From positions 124,001 through 188,000 of the forward strand of contig NZ_SCWC02000001.1 of the NCBI RefSeq assembly GCF_004359525.2: DNA of 64,000 nt, given 5' to 3'. The DNA comes from Macrococcus equipercicus. GTDB taxonomy: Bacteria; Bacillota; Bacilli; Staphylococcales; Staphylococcaceae. How positions within the stretch are numbered: the first letter of the stretch is position 1; every line of letters starts with the position of its first letter. A model generated the notes under the pieces. The model was given only the letters and a program-made list of their open reading frames with translations, was not told where the DNA came from and did no database searches. The position numbers and the translations under genes were made by a program. Below, one piece after another: positions 28,421-37,318 of this stretch.

Positions 28421-28450
28421 GTTAAATCCCCCTAATCATTGATACGTATA

Positions 28451-28921
28451 TTATATCGGATTTCGATGCATTTGCACCTTTCTTCTTAATTTTAAATAAG
28501 TCTGAAAGATAATTTCCACGATAATGAGTGCAAATGCGATGGCACCGGAGATCATCATCGCTTCAAAGCTTTTCTGAATCGCTGCATCGTAATTATGAAT
28601 AATCATCAGCTTTGTCGCATCATAGGCCAGTCCTCCGGGAACGAGCGGGATGATCCCTGATACATAAAAAATAATAACCGGCCGCTTATAATACCTTGCC
28701 ATAAAATGGGCCATCATCCCTAAACAGAAAGCCCCTGAAAACGAGGCTCCGACGCTCGTCATCGCCTGCAGTGTAAAGTAGTAGACGACCCATCCTACAG
28801 CACCGACAATACCGCACGGCACAAGCAGTCTTTTCGGCGCGTTGAAAATAATGGAGAAGAACAAGGTCGCAAAAAAACTCGTGATGAACTGAAAAGCAAC
28901 CATTAAAATATCGTTAAGCAT
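28451..28921 (-). CDS. threonine/serine exporter C-terminal-type subunit (ThrE_2/YjjB-like)
   Basis: A 156-residue protein with about four to five hydrophobic helices, matching the small half of split ThrE-type exporters. VPGGLAYDATKLMI near residue 92 is the conserved turn. Its start overlaps the end of the larger subunit gene by 19 bp, so the two are translated together. Expected to export threonine, serine or other small metabolites across the cell membrane; the substrate is inferred from family only. Confidence 0.82.
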   Translation of the reverse strand: MLNDILMVAFQFITSFFATLFFSIIFNAPKRLLVPCGIVGAVGWVVYYFTLQAMTSVGASFSGAFCLGMMAHFMARYYKRPVIIFYVSGIIPLVPGGLAYDATKLMIIHNYDAAIQKSFEAMMISGAIAFALIIVEIIFQTYLKLRRKVQMHRNPI

Positions 28922-29652
28922 AGAGCCACCCCCGCGCCGATTGCAAATGCTGTCAGTCCCGCTTCCACGCCTTTAACGATACCGGCCTGTAAATGCGATG
29001 CCATCAAGTCGCGGATGGCGTTAGTGATCAATACTCCAGGCACAAGCGGCATGACACCTGCAATGATAATTTTGTTGATAGATCCCCCGCCAAGCTGCAG
29101 GACAAACAGCTGGGCGATTAATGCGATGATGATCGCTGCCGCGAATTCCGAGAAGAATTTGATGCGTGTATGCAGCTGAATGTATTCCGCGATCAGAAAA
29201 CTGATGCTGCCTGCTAGAAAAGCAGGCAGCGCATCAACTGCTGTGCCATCGAACATGAACAGGAAGAAGAAGCTGACGATACCGGCGGACAGCACCTTCA
29301 GCCAGAGAGGGTACTGCAGATTCGCCTGATCAAGCTCATGGAGCGCGGCTTTTGCCATATCCAGCGTCATCGTATCAGCTGCAATGGCTCTTGATATTTC
29401 ATTGGTGTTAGCAATTTTCTCAAGGTCAGTTGTCCGTGTATCGATCCGCATGAGCCGTGTCTCTGATTTATCGCTGAGTGAGAAGATGATGGCAGTCGGT
29501 ACGACGAAGCTGTGCGTATTATTCAGTCCATAATGAGCTGCAATGCGTGTCATTGTATCTTCGACGCGGTATGTCTCTGCACCGTTCTCAAGCAGTATTT
29601 TACCGGCGATCATGATGACATCAATCGTTTTATTTATATCATTACTTGTCAT
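28903..29652 (-). CDS. threonine/serine exporter N-terminal-type subunit (ThrE/YjjP-like)
   Basis: A 249-residue partner of the YjjB-like subunit. A soluble N-terminal part (about 1-110) contains LLENGAETYRVEDTM, the family signature. Five or so hydrophobic helices follow, with GVMPLVPGVLITNAIRD near 203. TAGGAGG precedes the ATG. It lies 48 bp after gdpS, separated by a hairpin that overlaps the gdpS stop, so either readthrough or an internal promoter drives it. Confidence 0.85.
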   Translation of the reverse strand: MTSNDINKTIDVIMIAGKILLENGAETYRVEDTMTRIAAHYGLNNTHSFVVPTAIIFSLSDKSETRLMRIDTRTTDLEKIANTNEISRAIAADTMTLDMAKAALHELDQANLQYPLWLKVLSAGIVSFFFLFMFDGTAVDALPAFLAGSISFLIAEYIQLHTRIKFFSEFAAAIIIALIAQLFVLQLGGGSINKIIIAGVMPLVPGVLITNAIRDLMASHLQAGIVKGVEAGLTAFAIGAGVALCLTIF

Positions 29653-29668
29653 TTTAACCTCCTATATA

Positions 29669-29705
29669 ATAAAAAAAATAACAGAAAGGGTGCCTTTCCG
29701 TTATT
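29669..29705 (-). terminator. terminator of gdpS, overlapping its stop codon
   Basis: Minus strand: AATAACGGAAAGG, loop CAC, CCTTTCTGTTATT, then a T run. The stem begins within the last codons of gdpS. Confidence 0.8.
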
Positions 29706-30759
29706 TGATGATGGGATTGAACATGACCGTATCGTGTCCCTGTTCTTTTGCAGCATACAGCATGTCATCTGCATCTTTAAAAATTTTACGGTGAGATTTC
29801 ATTTCCTCTTTTTGAAGATAACCGACGCCGATAGATACAGTCAATGAAATTGTTTCTTTATTCGGCAGATGGAACGTTGTCTGCCGGACGCCTTGACGAA
29901 TACTTTCAGCAAGCTTGATTGCACTGTCGAGCGTGACGTCGACAAGAATGACTGAAAACTCCTCGCCCCCATTTCTGAAAGCTTTCGTTCCGACTGGAAT
30001 ATAGTTGGTCAGTACCTGGGCGATCTGCCTTAATACGGCATCACCTGCGATATGGCCGTACTGATCGTTGACTTCCTTGAACTCATCGATATCAATCAAC
30101 AGCAGACTAATCGCCTGATGTTCATAGCGGCTCGTCGCATTAAGCTGACGGTCGAATTCGCGGACGTTGCCGAGACCGGTCAAGTAATCGACCGCATCTT
30201 CATGCTCATAGCGTTTGATCAATTTTGAGATCTGCCAAATATCGACGAACATCAAGCCGCTGCATATCGTCATGATGAAGGACACACAGATCAGCATGGC
30301 TGTATAGAGCAGCATATGAGGCAACTCGCGAAATGGCAGGCTGAGCACGATAACGACAAGTGCAATGCCATTGAGTATTTGAATGCTTGCGAAATGAGAC
30401 ATGCTGATAAAAGGACCGATGACGCCGACGAACAAGCCGATGCCGACGAACACAAGTCCGTCAATCCAGCTGCCGTGAAAGAAGGCAAGCTGCAGCACAG
30501 CAGCAATGACAGCACTCACGAACGTATAGACGGCATTCGTATAGCGGCCGATAAATAGCAGCGGCATGAATGCCATATTAAATGCCAGCCCTTTGAATTC
30601 AATAGGGTAAGTCATTAGTAAGAAACTGATGAATATCATCAGCAAAGTAATATAATTCTTCGAGAAAACAATTTCTTTCTCTTCAAAGAACTGCATCCGG
30701 TGAAACAAATAAATACCACTGATAGTGACAGCTACATTAAAAATAACTGCTTCAAACAT
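29701..30759 (-). CDS. gdpS: GGDEF-domain membrane protein GdpS
   Basis: A 352-residue protein with a five- to six-helix N-terminal module (5TM-5TMR_LYT type, about 1-170) and a C-terminal GGDEF domain containing DYLTGLGNVREFD and the intact signature NGGEEF. It closely resembles the single GGDEF protein of staphylococci, whose biofilm role was reported to be independent of cyclic-di-GMP synthesis. I placed the start at ATG 30759, with AGGAG 8 bp upstream; this gives the MFEA N-terminus expected for GdpS. The longer ATG at 30783 overlaps yitT. Confidence 0.9.
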   Translation of the reverse strand: MFEAVIFNVAVTISGIYLFHRMQFFEEKEIVFSKNYITLLMIFISFLLMTYPIEFKGLAFNMAFMPLLFIGRYTNAVYTFVSAVIAAVLQLAFFHGSWIDGLVFVGIGLFVGVIGPFISMSHFASIQILNGIALVVIVLSLPFRELPHMLLYTAMLICVSFIMTICSGLMFVDIWQISKLIKRYEHEDAVDYLTGLGNVREFDRQLNATSRYEHQAISLLLIDIDEFKEVNDQYGHIAGDAVLRQIAQVLTNYIPVGTKAFRNGGEEFSVILVDVTLDSAIKLAESIRQGVRQTTFHLPNKETISLTVSIGVGYLQKEEMKSHRKIFKDADDMLYAAKEQGHDTVMFNPIIK

Positions 30760-30779
30760 AAAACCAACTCCTACTATTG

Positions 30780-31634
30780 TCATTCATTTTGATTACTGTC
30801 ATATCGTTTTGATTTAGAGAAGCCGCGTCCGATAATATCGGAGGCATTGAGGAAAATGACGAATGACTCAGGTTCAGCCCGACTGATCACCTGCTTGAAA
30901 TAAATAGCTTCCTTCTGCTCCATAACAGAAAACAGCAGGGCTTTCTCTGCATGTGAATAGCTTCCGAAAGAACTGACTTTAGTCACACCGCGCTCGACCG
31001 AATCATAGATCAGCTGCGTAACTGTTCGTTCTTCTTCTGTAATAATAAAGACAAGTTTGTTGTCACCCGTATGAAGCTGAACGAAGTCAATGACTTTGCT
31101 GGTGACGTAAATAGAAATAAGGGCGTAGAGCGCAAGCTCAAAATCAAAGACGAAGGCACTTGCCGCCACTACGACTGCATCTACGATCAGCTGACAGAAG
31201 CCGCTGGACAACCCTGTATATTTTTTGACGATCTGTGCAAGTGTTGCTGTGCCGCCTGTGGAACCATTCCCTCTGTAGACGAGGCCTAAGCCTAATCCGA
31301 GCAGTATTCCGCCGTAGATGGCACCGAGCAGAGGATTATGTATGCCGTTGTCCACAAAATCATCCGTCAGAAAAATAACGAACGGAATCAGAAAGGTTGC
31401 CACAATAGTCTTCAGACTGAAATCTCGGCCGAGAACCATCCAGCCGGCAATGAAAATAGGGATATTGATGACGGACTGGACGATAAAGGGCTCCACTTGA
31501 AACAGCTCATTTAATATCGTGCTCACTCCTGAAATACCTCCTGCTGCCAGCTGTGACGGCAGCAGGAACAAATTGTAGCTGAGCGCTACAAGAATAGAAC
31601 CAATAATCGTGTATAAATAGTCCAGACGTTTCAC
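30780..31634 (-). CDS. YitT-family membrane protein (DUF161/DUF2179)
   Basis: A 284-residue protein. Six hydrophobic helices carry two copies of the YitT pattern (LAAGGISGVSTIL near 30 and YRGNGSTGGTATLAQIV near 120), followed by a soluble C-terminal DUF2179 domain (about 195-284). Family function is unknown. I prefer GTG 31634 because AAGGAG lies 9 bp upstream, whereas ATG 31643 directly abuts that SD. gdpS follows closely, so the two probably share a transcript. A terminator-like hairpin lies in the leader. Confidence 0.85.
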   Translation of the reverse strand: MKRLDYLYTIIGSILVALSYNLFLLPSQLAAGGISGVSTILNELFQVEPFIVQSVINIPIFIAGWMVLGRDFSLKTIVATFLIPFVIFLTDDFVDNGIHNPLLGAIYGGILLGLGLGLVYRGNGSTGGTATLAQIVKKYTGLSSGFCQLIVDAVVVAASAFVFDFELALYALISIYVTSKVIDFVQLHTGDNKLVFIITEEERTVTQLIYDSVERGVTKVSSFGSYSHAEKALLFSVMEQKEAIYFKQVISRAEPESFVIFLNASDIIGRGFSKSKRYDSNQNE

Positions 31635-31662
31635 AATTCCCATCTCCTTAACATTTAGTCCC

Positions 31663-31701
31663 TAAAAAAGAGAGTAAAGCTTGAGCTTTACTCTTTATTT
31701 C
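31663..31701. terminator. bidirectional terminator-like hairpin in the yitT leader
   Basis: A perfect 10-bp stem AGAGTAAAGC, loop TTGA, with CTTTTTT on the minus strand and TTTATTT on the plus strand. It lies about 15 bp before the yitT SD. No gene ends here, so it could attenuate yitT or end a short leader RNA. Confidence 0.6.
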
Positions 31702-31772
31702 AATTATTACCGATGTCTGCGGACAGCTGATTGTTCATAGACATGGTGCCGAGTATTGTTATTAACCGTATT

Positions 31773-31801
31773 ATTATGTATCAAATAAAGCGTTTCGTCA
31801 A
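31773..31801 (-). promoter_or_regulatory. candidate promoter of the yitT-gdpS leader
   Basis: Minus strand TTGACG (31796-31801), 17-bp spacer, CATAAT (31773-31778). A transcript from here would run about 80 nt before reaching the hairpin at 31663-31701. Confidence 0.4.
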
Positions 31802-31890
31802 TCGGTCCAGATGTATCTGTTCACGAAAATAATACCGCATTTAAATTTAATATGCTATATTAAATAAGAATTTAAACCTTGGGGTGGCCT

Positions 31891-32943
31891 ATGTTTACAT
31901 TAACGTTAATTCTTATTACGGCTGTTATCTCATTTATCATAACACCACTGATCATCAAGTTCTCGCCGTACATCGGAGCACTTGACAAACCAAATATACG
32001 CAAAGTCCATACCGTTCCAGTATCTATGCTTGGCGGTGTTGTCCTGCTCATTTCGTTTTTGACCGGGATGTTTATTGGTCATCCTGTAGAACGAGAGTTT
32101 ATGCCTATCGTCATTGGTGCGATATTGATTAATTTCCTCGGCCTGATTGATGACTTGTATGATTTAAGACCGATTGTGAAGCTGATCGGACAGATTGCTA
32201 TTAGTTCCATCGTCGTTTATTATGGCGTGACGCTTGATTTAATTACCCTGCCGTTCGGCATCGTCATTGATTTCGGCGTATTGAGTATCCCGATGACAAT
32301 TTTCTGGATTGTCGCTGTGACTAATGCTATCAACTTGATTGACGGTCTCGATGGCCTGGCGTCCGGTGTATCGCTCATCGCGCTTTGTACGATCGGCTTT
32401 ATCTCCATTTTACAGCATGATATTTTCATTATGATGATCTGCAGTGTGCTGATTGGCTCGCTGATTGGTTTTATCCGCTATAATTTCTATCCCGCCAAAA
32501 TATTTCTCGGTGACAATGGGGCACTGATGCTCGGTTATATTATCGGTGTATTAAGTCTGCTCGGCTTTAAAAATATCACCTTGATCTCGTTGTTTTTCCC
32601 GGTTATCATTCTCGCCGTGCCATTTATTGATATGTTTGTGGCGATGATCAGACGATACCGTCAGGGGAAGCCAATTATGCAGGCGGACAAATCTCATCTG
32701 CACCATAAACTGCTTGAACTAGGTTACACGCATCCGCAGACCGTTATTCTCATATACTCTATCGCCATTTTGTTTAGCATCGCCTCAATCATTTTATATT
32801 TATCTACTAACTGGGGTGCGCTGCTGATAGGATTTATGATTTTACTAACGATTGAAATGATAGTCGAACTGACGGGACTTGTCGATGAACATTACCGGCC
32901 GGTGCTTAACATTTATTCGAGAATTTTCAAAAAAACATTATAA
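31891..32943 (+). CDS. tagO: undecaprenyl-phosphate GlcNAc-1-phosphate transferase
   Basis: A 350-residue, about 11-helix enzyme that starts wall teichoic acid synthesis by moving GlcNAc-1-phosphate onto undecaprenyl phosphate. Conserved loops are visible: DKPNIRKVHT near residue 33, LGLIDDLYDL near 88 (Mg-binding Asp pair), NAINLIDGLDGLASG near 148, and KSHLHHKLLELGYTH near 266 (His-rich loop). Start ATG 31891 has GGGGTGG before it; the longer frame begins with an unsupported TTG. Its last 6 bp overlap the convergent yigZ-like gene. Confidence 0.96.
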   Translation: MFTLTLILITAVISFIITPLIIKFSPYIGALDKPNIRKVHTVPVSMLGGVVLLISFLTGMFIGHPVEREFMPIVIGAILINFLGLIDDLYDLRPIVKLIGQIAISSIVVYYGVTLDLITLPFGIVIDFGVLSIPMTIFWIVAVTNAINLIDGLDGLASGVSLIALCTIGFISILQHDIFIMMICSVLIGSLIGFIRYNFYPAKIFLGDNGALMLGYIIGVLSLLGFKNITLISLFFPVIILAVPFIDMFVAMIRRYRQGKPIMQADKSHLHHKLLELGYTHPQTVILIYSIAILFSIASIILYLSTNWGALLIGFMILLTIEMIVELTGLVDEHYRPVLNIYSRIFKKTL

Positions 32944-33576
32944 ATCGAACGGAAGCATCAATGATGCTTCTTTTTTTATGGCTGCCTGGCCGTTTGTCTG
33001 ATTGCTGACAAATGATTCAAATGCGGGGACATCTTCGGCGGTAATATGGATGGTATAAGTGACTTTATCGGTATAGCTTTTGTCGATGACGTCATAAGGC
33101 GTCTGGTCTATGAAGTGGTCGAACTTTCCGGTCTGTTCATAGTTCATCGTGACTAAGTAGCGTTCCGCCTGCTGCATGCTCACTTTTCCTGTCTGTCTGA
33201 CCGCTTCTGTAATGCCGGACTGGTAAGCGCGGATCAGTCCGCCTGTCCCGAGCTTAACGCCGCCGAAGTAACGCGTGACAATGGCGACGACATTATGAAC
33301 ATCTTCCTTTTTAAGGGTTTCAAGCATCGGCACGCCTGCTGTTCCGGATGGCTCGCCGTCATCGTTCGCTTTTTGGATCTGATGTGCTGTGCCGAGCGTA
33401 TAGGCTGAACAGTTATGATTAGCACCTTTATGCGTATCTTTAGTAAGGGCGATATAAGCTTTTGCTTCATCTTCTGTTGACACTGGATAAAGAGACGTGA
33501 TGAAGCGGGATTTATTGATCACCTGTTCATAGGTGACCTCCTGTTTAATCGTGATATAGTTGTCGGACATTCGCAT
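32938..33576 (-). CDS. YigZ/IMPACT-family protein
   Basis: A 212-residue two-domain protein. The N-terminal UPF0029/IMPACT domain has the family core NDDGEPSGTAGVPML near residue 71 and VTRYFGGVKLGTGGLIRAY near 100. The C-terminal DUF1949 domain (about 140-205) follows. The bacterial family is linked to translation or stress by analogy to eukaryotic IMPACT; its biochemical role is unclear. AAAGGA precedes two possible ATGs (33576 and 6 bp later). It is convergent with tagO. Confidence 0.88.
   Translation of the reverse strand: MRMSDNYITIKQEVTYEQVINKSRFITSLYPVSTEDEAKAYIALTKDTHKGANHNCSAYTLGTAHQIQKANDDGEPSGTAGVPMLETLKKEDVHNVVAIVTRYFGGVKLGTGGLIRAYQSGITEAVRQTGKVSMQQAERYLVTMNYEQTGKFDHFIDQTPYDVIDKSYTDKVTYTIHITAEDVPAFESFVSNQTNGQAAIKKEASLMLPFDL
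32952..32977 (+). terminator. tagO terminator lying inside the convergent yigZ-like gene
   Basis: Stem GAAGCATC, loop AAT, stem GATGCTTC, then T7. It sits in the 3' coding end of the minus-strand gene. Confidence 0.8.
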
Positions 33577-33695
33577 TCATTCCTTTAGCTTTCGTTTATA
33601 TAAGTATAGTCAATGACTATCGTGGATACAATTGGTCCGCACTTTATTTTTCAAGCCAACATGGTATGATGGAAATGTGGGTAAGGAGGAATGAC

Positions 33696-34550
33696 ATGAG
33701 CATTGCAATAATAACAGATTCTACAGCATATCTGCCGGCACAGCTGGCAGCAGATTATGATATTCATGTAATACCACTGAATGTATTGTTTGATGGCGTC
33801 TCCTATAAAGAAATAGAGGAGCTGTCAAGCGAAGAATTCTACAGGCGGATGAAAGCTGAGAAGGAACTGCCGACGACGAGCCAGCCGGCTATCGGCGACT
33901 ACGTCAAGCTGCTTCAACGATTGAAGGATGACGGAGCTACTGATGTTATTGCCGTTCACCTGTCAAGCGGCATCAGTGGAACGTATCAAGGTGCTGTCAC
34001 AGCAGGAACGATGGTTGATGGTCTTACGGTCCATGCCTTTGACTCGGAAATTTCATGTGCGCCGCAAGGATTCTTTGCGCTGCGCGCCAGCGAAATGAAG
34101 GAGACACATTCAGCAGCTGAAATCATCGCGGAACTTACGGCGATGAAAGAAGACACAAATGCCTATTTTCTTGTCGATGATCTGAAGAACTTGCAAAAAG
34201 GAGGCCGGCTGACTGGGGCACAGGCTTTTATCGGCAGCATGCTGCAGGTCAAGCCGATACTGAACTTTCAGGGAACAAAAATTGTGCCGTTCGACAAAGT
34301 CCGCACAAAGAAAAAAGCAATGAAGGAAATAGAGTCACTGATTGAGCAGTTTATCGGTGATGCCCGCGATGTGACGGCATGTATCATTCACGCAAACGAT
34401 GAAGCGTCAGCACGTGAATGGCTGGATAGACTGGAAGCAGCTCATCCTGATATCAAGTGGATACTGACAGAATTTGGTCCTGTCATCGGCTCACATTTAG
34501 GCGAGAAAGCATTAGGCTTCGGTGTGACCAAACGACGCCTGAATATTTGA
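33696..34550 (+). CDS. fakB1: DegV-family fatty acid-binding protein FakB1
   Basis: A 284-residue DegV-fold protein. In staphylococci FakB1 binds a free fatty acid and presents it to the kinase FakA for phosphorylation and use in phospholipid synthesis. Visible motifs are ITDSTAYLP near residue 6, TTSQPAIGDY near 62, HLSSGISGTYQ near 91 and DDLKNLQKGGR near 162. Its place between tagO/yigZ and comFA is the same as fakB1 in S. aureus. AAGGAGG lies 6 bp before ATG 33696; the longer frame from 33666 is not supported. Confidence 0.88.
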   Translation: MSIAIITDSTAYLPAQLAADYDIHVIPLNVLFDGVSYKEIEELSSEEFYRRMKAEKELPTTSQPAIGDYVKLLQRLKDDGATDVIAVHLSSGISGTYQGAVTAGTMVDGLTVHAFDSEISCAPQGFFALRASEMKETHSAAEIIAELTAMKEDTNAYFLVDDLKNLQKGGRLTGAQAFIGSMLQVKPILNFQGTKIVPFDKVRTKKKAMKEIESLIEQFIGDARDVTACIIHANDEASAREWLDRLEAAHPDIKWILTEFGPVIGSHLGEKALGFGVTKRRLNI

Positions 34551-34590
34551 AGTTTCAATACAACGTCTTATATTTTAATTTTATATTCTA

Positions 34591-34621
34591 CAGCACACTT
34601 ACTTTAGTGTGCTGTTTTTTT
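34591..34621 (+). terminator. terminator of fakB1
   Basis: Stem CAGCACACT / AGTGTGCTG, loop TACTTT, then T7. Confidence 0.85.
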
Positions 34622-34631
34622 GGAGGTCATT

Positions 34632-35861
34632 ATGGCACTGCTTGAAACAAGCTGCTCCGGGATGCCGGGTGTCATCAAAGCACAGGGTTATCACTGCAGC
34701 TATTGCTTGAATGAAGATCAGCGGTTGTTTTATACGTACTTCAATCATCAGTTCCAGAAGGAGATCACTTATTGCCGTGTCTGTATTATGATGACGTGGT
34801 CGACGACAGAAACTTATTATCAGCCGGTGGCAATACCTGATGCTCCTGAACAGCTGGAATGTCACCTTGATTTTGCCCTCACTGCCCAGCAGAATTATGC
34901 TTCCCGCTTAATTGTTGAAGCGGTCGAATCAGGAGGCAGGCGGCTGCTGCATGCGGTGACCGGTGCGGGCAAAACAGAGATGATTCTGAAGGGGATTCAG
35001 ACAGCAAGACGGCTTGGCAGAAATGTGGCCATCGTATCGCCGAGAGTCGATGTCGTCAAAGAAGTGTACTTAAGAATGGCAGCGTACTTTGATGCGGACA
35101 TTGACGTCTTGTACGAAGGGCAGTCGCTTGCTTACAGCAGTCGGTTCGTCATCTGCACAGTCCCGCAGCTCTATCGTTATATGCATCACTTCGGTCTGTT
35201 GATTGTCGATGAGGTGGATGCCTTTCCGCTGCCGATGGACGAACGGTTGATGCGCTGTGTAGCAAGAGCGGCTGCAGCAGACGGCACGATGATCTACTTG
35301 ACGGCGACACCGCCGAGAGCACTGCGGGCGGCATTCGAGAAGCATGAGGTCATTACACTGCCGGCACGTTATCATGAACGTCCGCTGCCCGTCCCGCGCT
35401 TTAAGTATCTGTCGGTAAAATCAATATTGAAAGGGCGGCTCGCTGCCCGGCTGGAACGCCGGCACAGCGGCACACTGCTTGTCTTCTTCAATGATATACA
35501 AGTGATGACAGCCGCAGCCGTCACCTACCAATCATTTAAGCCGCTGACCGTCTTTGCGGCTGACCGCAGCAGGCATGACAAAGTAGAGGAGATCAGGGCG
35601 GGGAAGCACCGTATTGTTTTTACGACCACTATACTTGAGCGTGGTTTTACGCTCGCAGGTCTTGATGTCTGGGTCGTTGATTCCGGGAGTTTCACCGCGG
35701 AATGCCTGATTCAGATGGCCGGCCGGGTTGACCGGAAACGTGAGTATTATGACGGAGAAGTTATCTTTTTTCATGATGGTGTAACGCTGAGTATGCAGCG
35801 GGCCGTCAAGGAAATCCAGACGATGAATCAGACGGCTAAAAGGCGGGGATGGATTAAATGA
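34632..35861 (+). CDS. comFA: late competence ATP-dependent helicase ComFA
   Basis: A 409-residue DNA helicase-like ATPase that helps pull transforming DNA across the membrane. The N-terminal zinc module has CSYC and CRVC pairs (about residues 16-51). Walker A is VTGAGKTEMI near 109, the DEAD-like box is IVDEVDAFPLP, and motif VI is QMAGRVDRKR. ATG 34632 follows GGAGG closely. The 4-bp overlap with comFC and the intact motifs indicate a working competence operon, though competence itself is not shown. Confidence 0.92.
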   Translation: MALLETSCSGMPGVIKAQGYHCSYCLNEDQRLFYTYFNHQFQKEITYCRVCIMMTWSTTETYYQPVAIPDAPEQLECHLDFALTAQQNYASRLIVEAVESGGRRLLHAVTGAGKTEMILKGIQTARRLGRNVAIVSPRVDVVKEVYLRMAAYFDADIDVLYEGQSLAYSSRFVICTVPQLYRYMHHFGLLIVDEVDAFPLPMDERLMRCVARAAAADGTMIYLTATPPRALRAAFEKHEVITLPARYHERPLPVPRFKYLSVKSILKGRLAARLERRHSGTLLVFFNDIQVMTAAAVTYQSFKPLTVFAADRSRHDKVEEIRAGKHRIVFTTTILERGFTLAGLDVWVVDSGSFTAECLIQMAGRVDRKREYYDGEVIFFHDGVTLSMQRAVKEIQTMNQTAKRRGWIK

Positions 35862-36517
35862 ACTGCTTGATCTGCTTGAATCGCCATAGAACGGAGTTAT
35901 CATTTCACACGTATTTGACAGGTGAACCGCTCATCTGTGAAGCATGCAGCAGCAAATTTAAGCTGGAGGATGCGAGACGCTGCAGCCACTGCCGCAAAAA
36001 GCTGCAGCCGGAAGAAGTTGACTGCACAGACTGTTATTTCATGAGCAGTCGATTTGCGCCGGTGGATCACATCCATTGTCTCTATGATTATGATGACTGG
36101 ACAAAGGAGCTGATCTTTAAATACAAGTTTAAGAAGGATATCGTTCTTGCTGAAGTGTTTGCGGCGCTGTTAAAACCGCACATTAAGGCGATGAACTGCG
36201 ATATGGTCATCCCGCTGCCGTCAAGCCCGGAAAAAATCGTTGAGCGGGGATTTGATCATATGGCAGAAGTCGTGCATCGGACCGGCGTCAGTTTTCAGCA
36301 GCCGCTGAAGACAAAGCACCGCGTGAAGCAGGCAGGACTGACTAAAGCTGAACGACTGCAGGACAGCAATCCTTTCTATATAGAAGGTGCGACTGCGCCA
36401 CGTGTGCTGCTGATTGATGACATTTATACGACAGGTTTAACGGTCCACCGGGCTGCTCAAGTGCTGCGACAGGAACAAGTCACAGAAATAGGAGTGTTAA
36501 TCTTTGCAAGAGTCTGA
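35858..36517 (+). CDS. comFC: ComFC phosphoribosyltransferase-like competence protein
   Basis: A 219-residue protein with an N-terminal zinc-ribbon set of Cys pairs (CLIC, CEAC, CSHC, CTDC within residues 3-57) and a C-terminal type I phosphoribosyltransferase fold with the PRPP loop VLLIDDIYTTGLTV near residue 185. It partners ComFA in DNA uptake in naturally competent Firmicutes. The start overlaps the comFA stop by 4 bp. Confidence 0.92.
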   Translation: MNCLICLNRHRTELSFHTYLTGEPLICEACSSKFKLEDARRCSHCRKKLQPEEVDCTDCYFMSSRFAPVDHIHCLYDYDDWTKELIFKYKFKKDIVLAEVFAALLKPHIKAMNCDMVIPLPSSPEKIVERGFDHMAEVVHRTGVSFQQPLKTKHRVKQAGLTKAERLQDSNPFYIEGATAPRVLLIDDIYTTGLTVHRAAQVLRQEQVTEIGVLIFARV

Positions 36518-36531
36518 ATATTTGGTAAAAT
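36504..36531 (+). promoter_or_regulatory. predicted promoter of hpf
   Basis: TTGCAA (36504-36509), 16-bp spacer, TAAAAT (36526-36531). It lies at the end of comFC. I did not find a clear SigB-type promoter. Confidence 0.5.
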
Positions 36532-36582
36532 AAAGACAGGAAGAAACAACATAGAATATGGTTTCAAAAGGAGCGATGCAAT

Positions 36583-37146
36583 ATGTTCAGATATGAAATA
36601 CACGGTGATAACATTACAGTGACAGATGCCATTCGCAATTATATTGAAGAGAAATTGAGTAAGCTTGAGCGCTACTTTACTGAGGTGCCGGACGCAAATG
36701 CCCATGTAAAGATTAAGACTTACCAAGATTCTAAGGCAAAAGTCGAAGTCACTATTCCTTTGAAAAACCTGACATTACGGGCAGAAGAACGGCATGCTGA
36801 CTTGTATGCAGCTGTTGATCTTATTGTAGAGAAACTGGAGCGTCAAGTCCGGAAACATAAAACAAAAGTCAACCGTAAGTTTCGTGAGAAAGGCGTGGAG
36901 AAAGATGTATTCCCGGCGCTGCCGGAATTGGATGCTGCAGAAGACGACCAGCAGGATGAGATGGAGATCATTCGTTCCAAACAGTTTGATCTTAAACCGA
37001 TGGACTCTGAAGAAGCAGTGCTGCAGATGAACATGCTGGGCCATGATTTCTTCATCTTTAACGATGCGGAGACTAATGGGACTAACATCGTCTATCGACG
37101 TAACGATGGTAAGTACGGTCTGATTGAAACATCTACAGAAGTATAG
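36583..37146 (+). CDS. hpf: long-form ribosome hibernation promoting factor
   Basis: A 187-residue long HPF that pairs 70S ribosomes into inactive 100S dimers in stationary phase or stress. The N-terminal S30AE ribosome-binding domain covers about residues 1-100, with basic residues in [17 protein letters not shown] variable acidic linker follows (about 112-130). The C-terminal dimerisation domain spans about 131-187 ([20 protein letters not shown]). AAAGGAG precedes the ATG. It has its own promoter and terminator. Confidence 0.95.
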   Translation: MFRYEIHGDNITVTDAIRNYIEEKLSKLERYFTEVPDANAHVKIKTYQDSKAKVEVTIPLKNLTLRAEERHADLYAAVDLIVEKLERQVRKHKTKVNRKFREKGVEKDVFPALPELDAAEDDQQDEMEIIRSKQFDLKPMDSEEAVLQMNMLGHDFFIFNDAETNGTNIVYRRNDGKYGLIETSTEV

Positions 37147-37150
37147 CAAC

Positions 37151-37181
37151 GCTGCCCCCGTCGCGACGGGGGTGCTTTTTT
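37151..37181 (+). terminator. terminator of hpf
   Basis: GC-rich stem CCCCCGT / ACGGGGG with loop CGCG, followed by T6. Confidence 0.88.
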
Positions 37182-37318
37182 GTGAGCACTGCTAAGTTTC
37201 CGGTGCCGCGCAGAACATATCTTACTGTGAGCTTTTTAAATGTTTTTATATAGCGTCAATAAATGCTATTATTAGATGTTGTAGACGATAGTTTTTCGTA
37301 ATTAAAGGAGAGAACAGC

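Noticed and set aside
31700..31744. 14-codon leader peptide on the minus strand before yitT
   Set aside because: There is no ribosome-binding site and no run of regulatory codons, so it is not listed as a gene.
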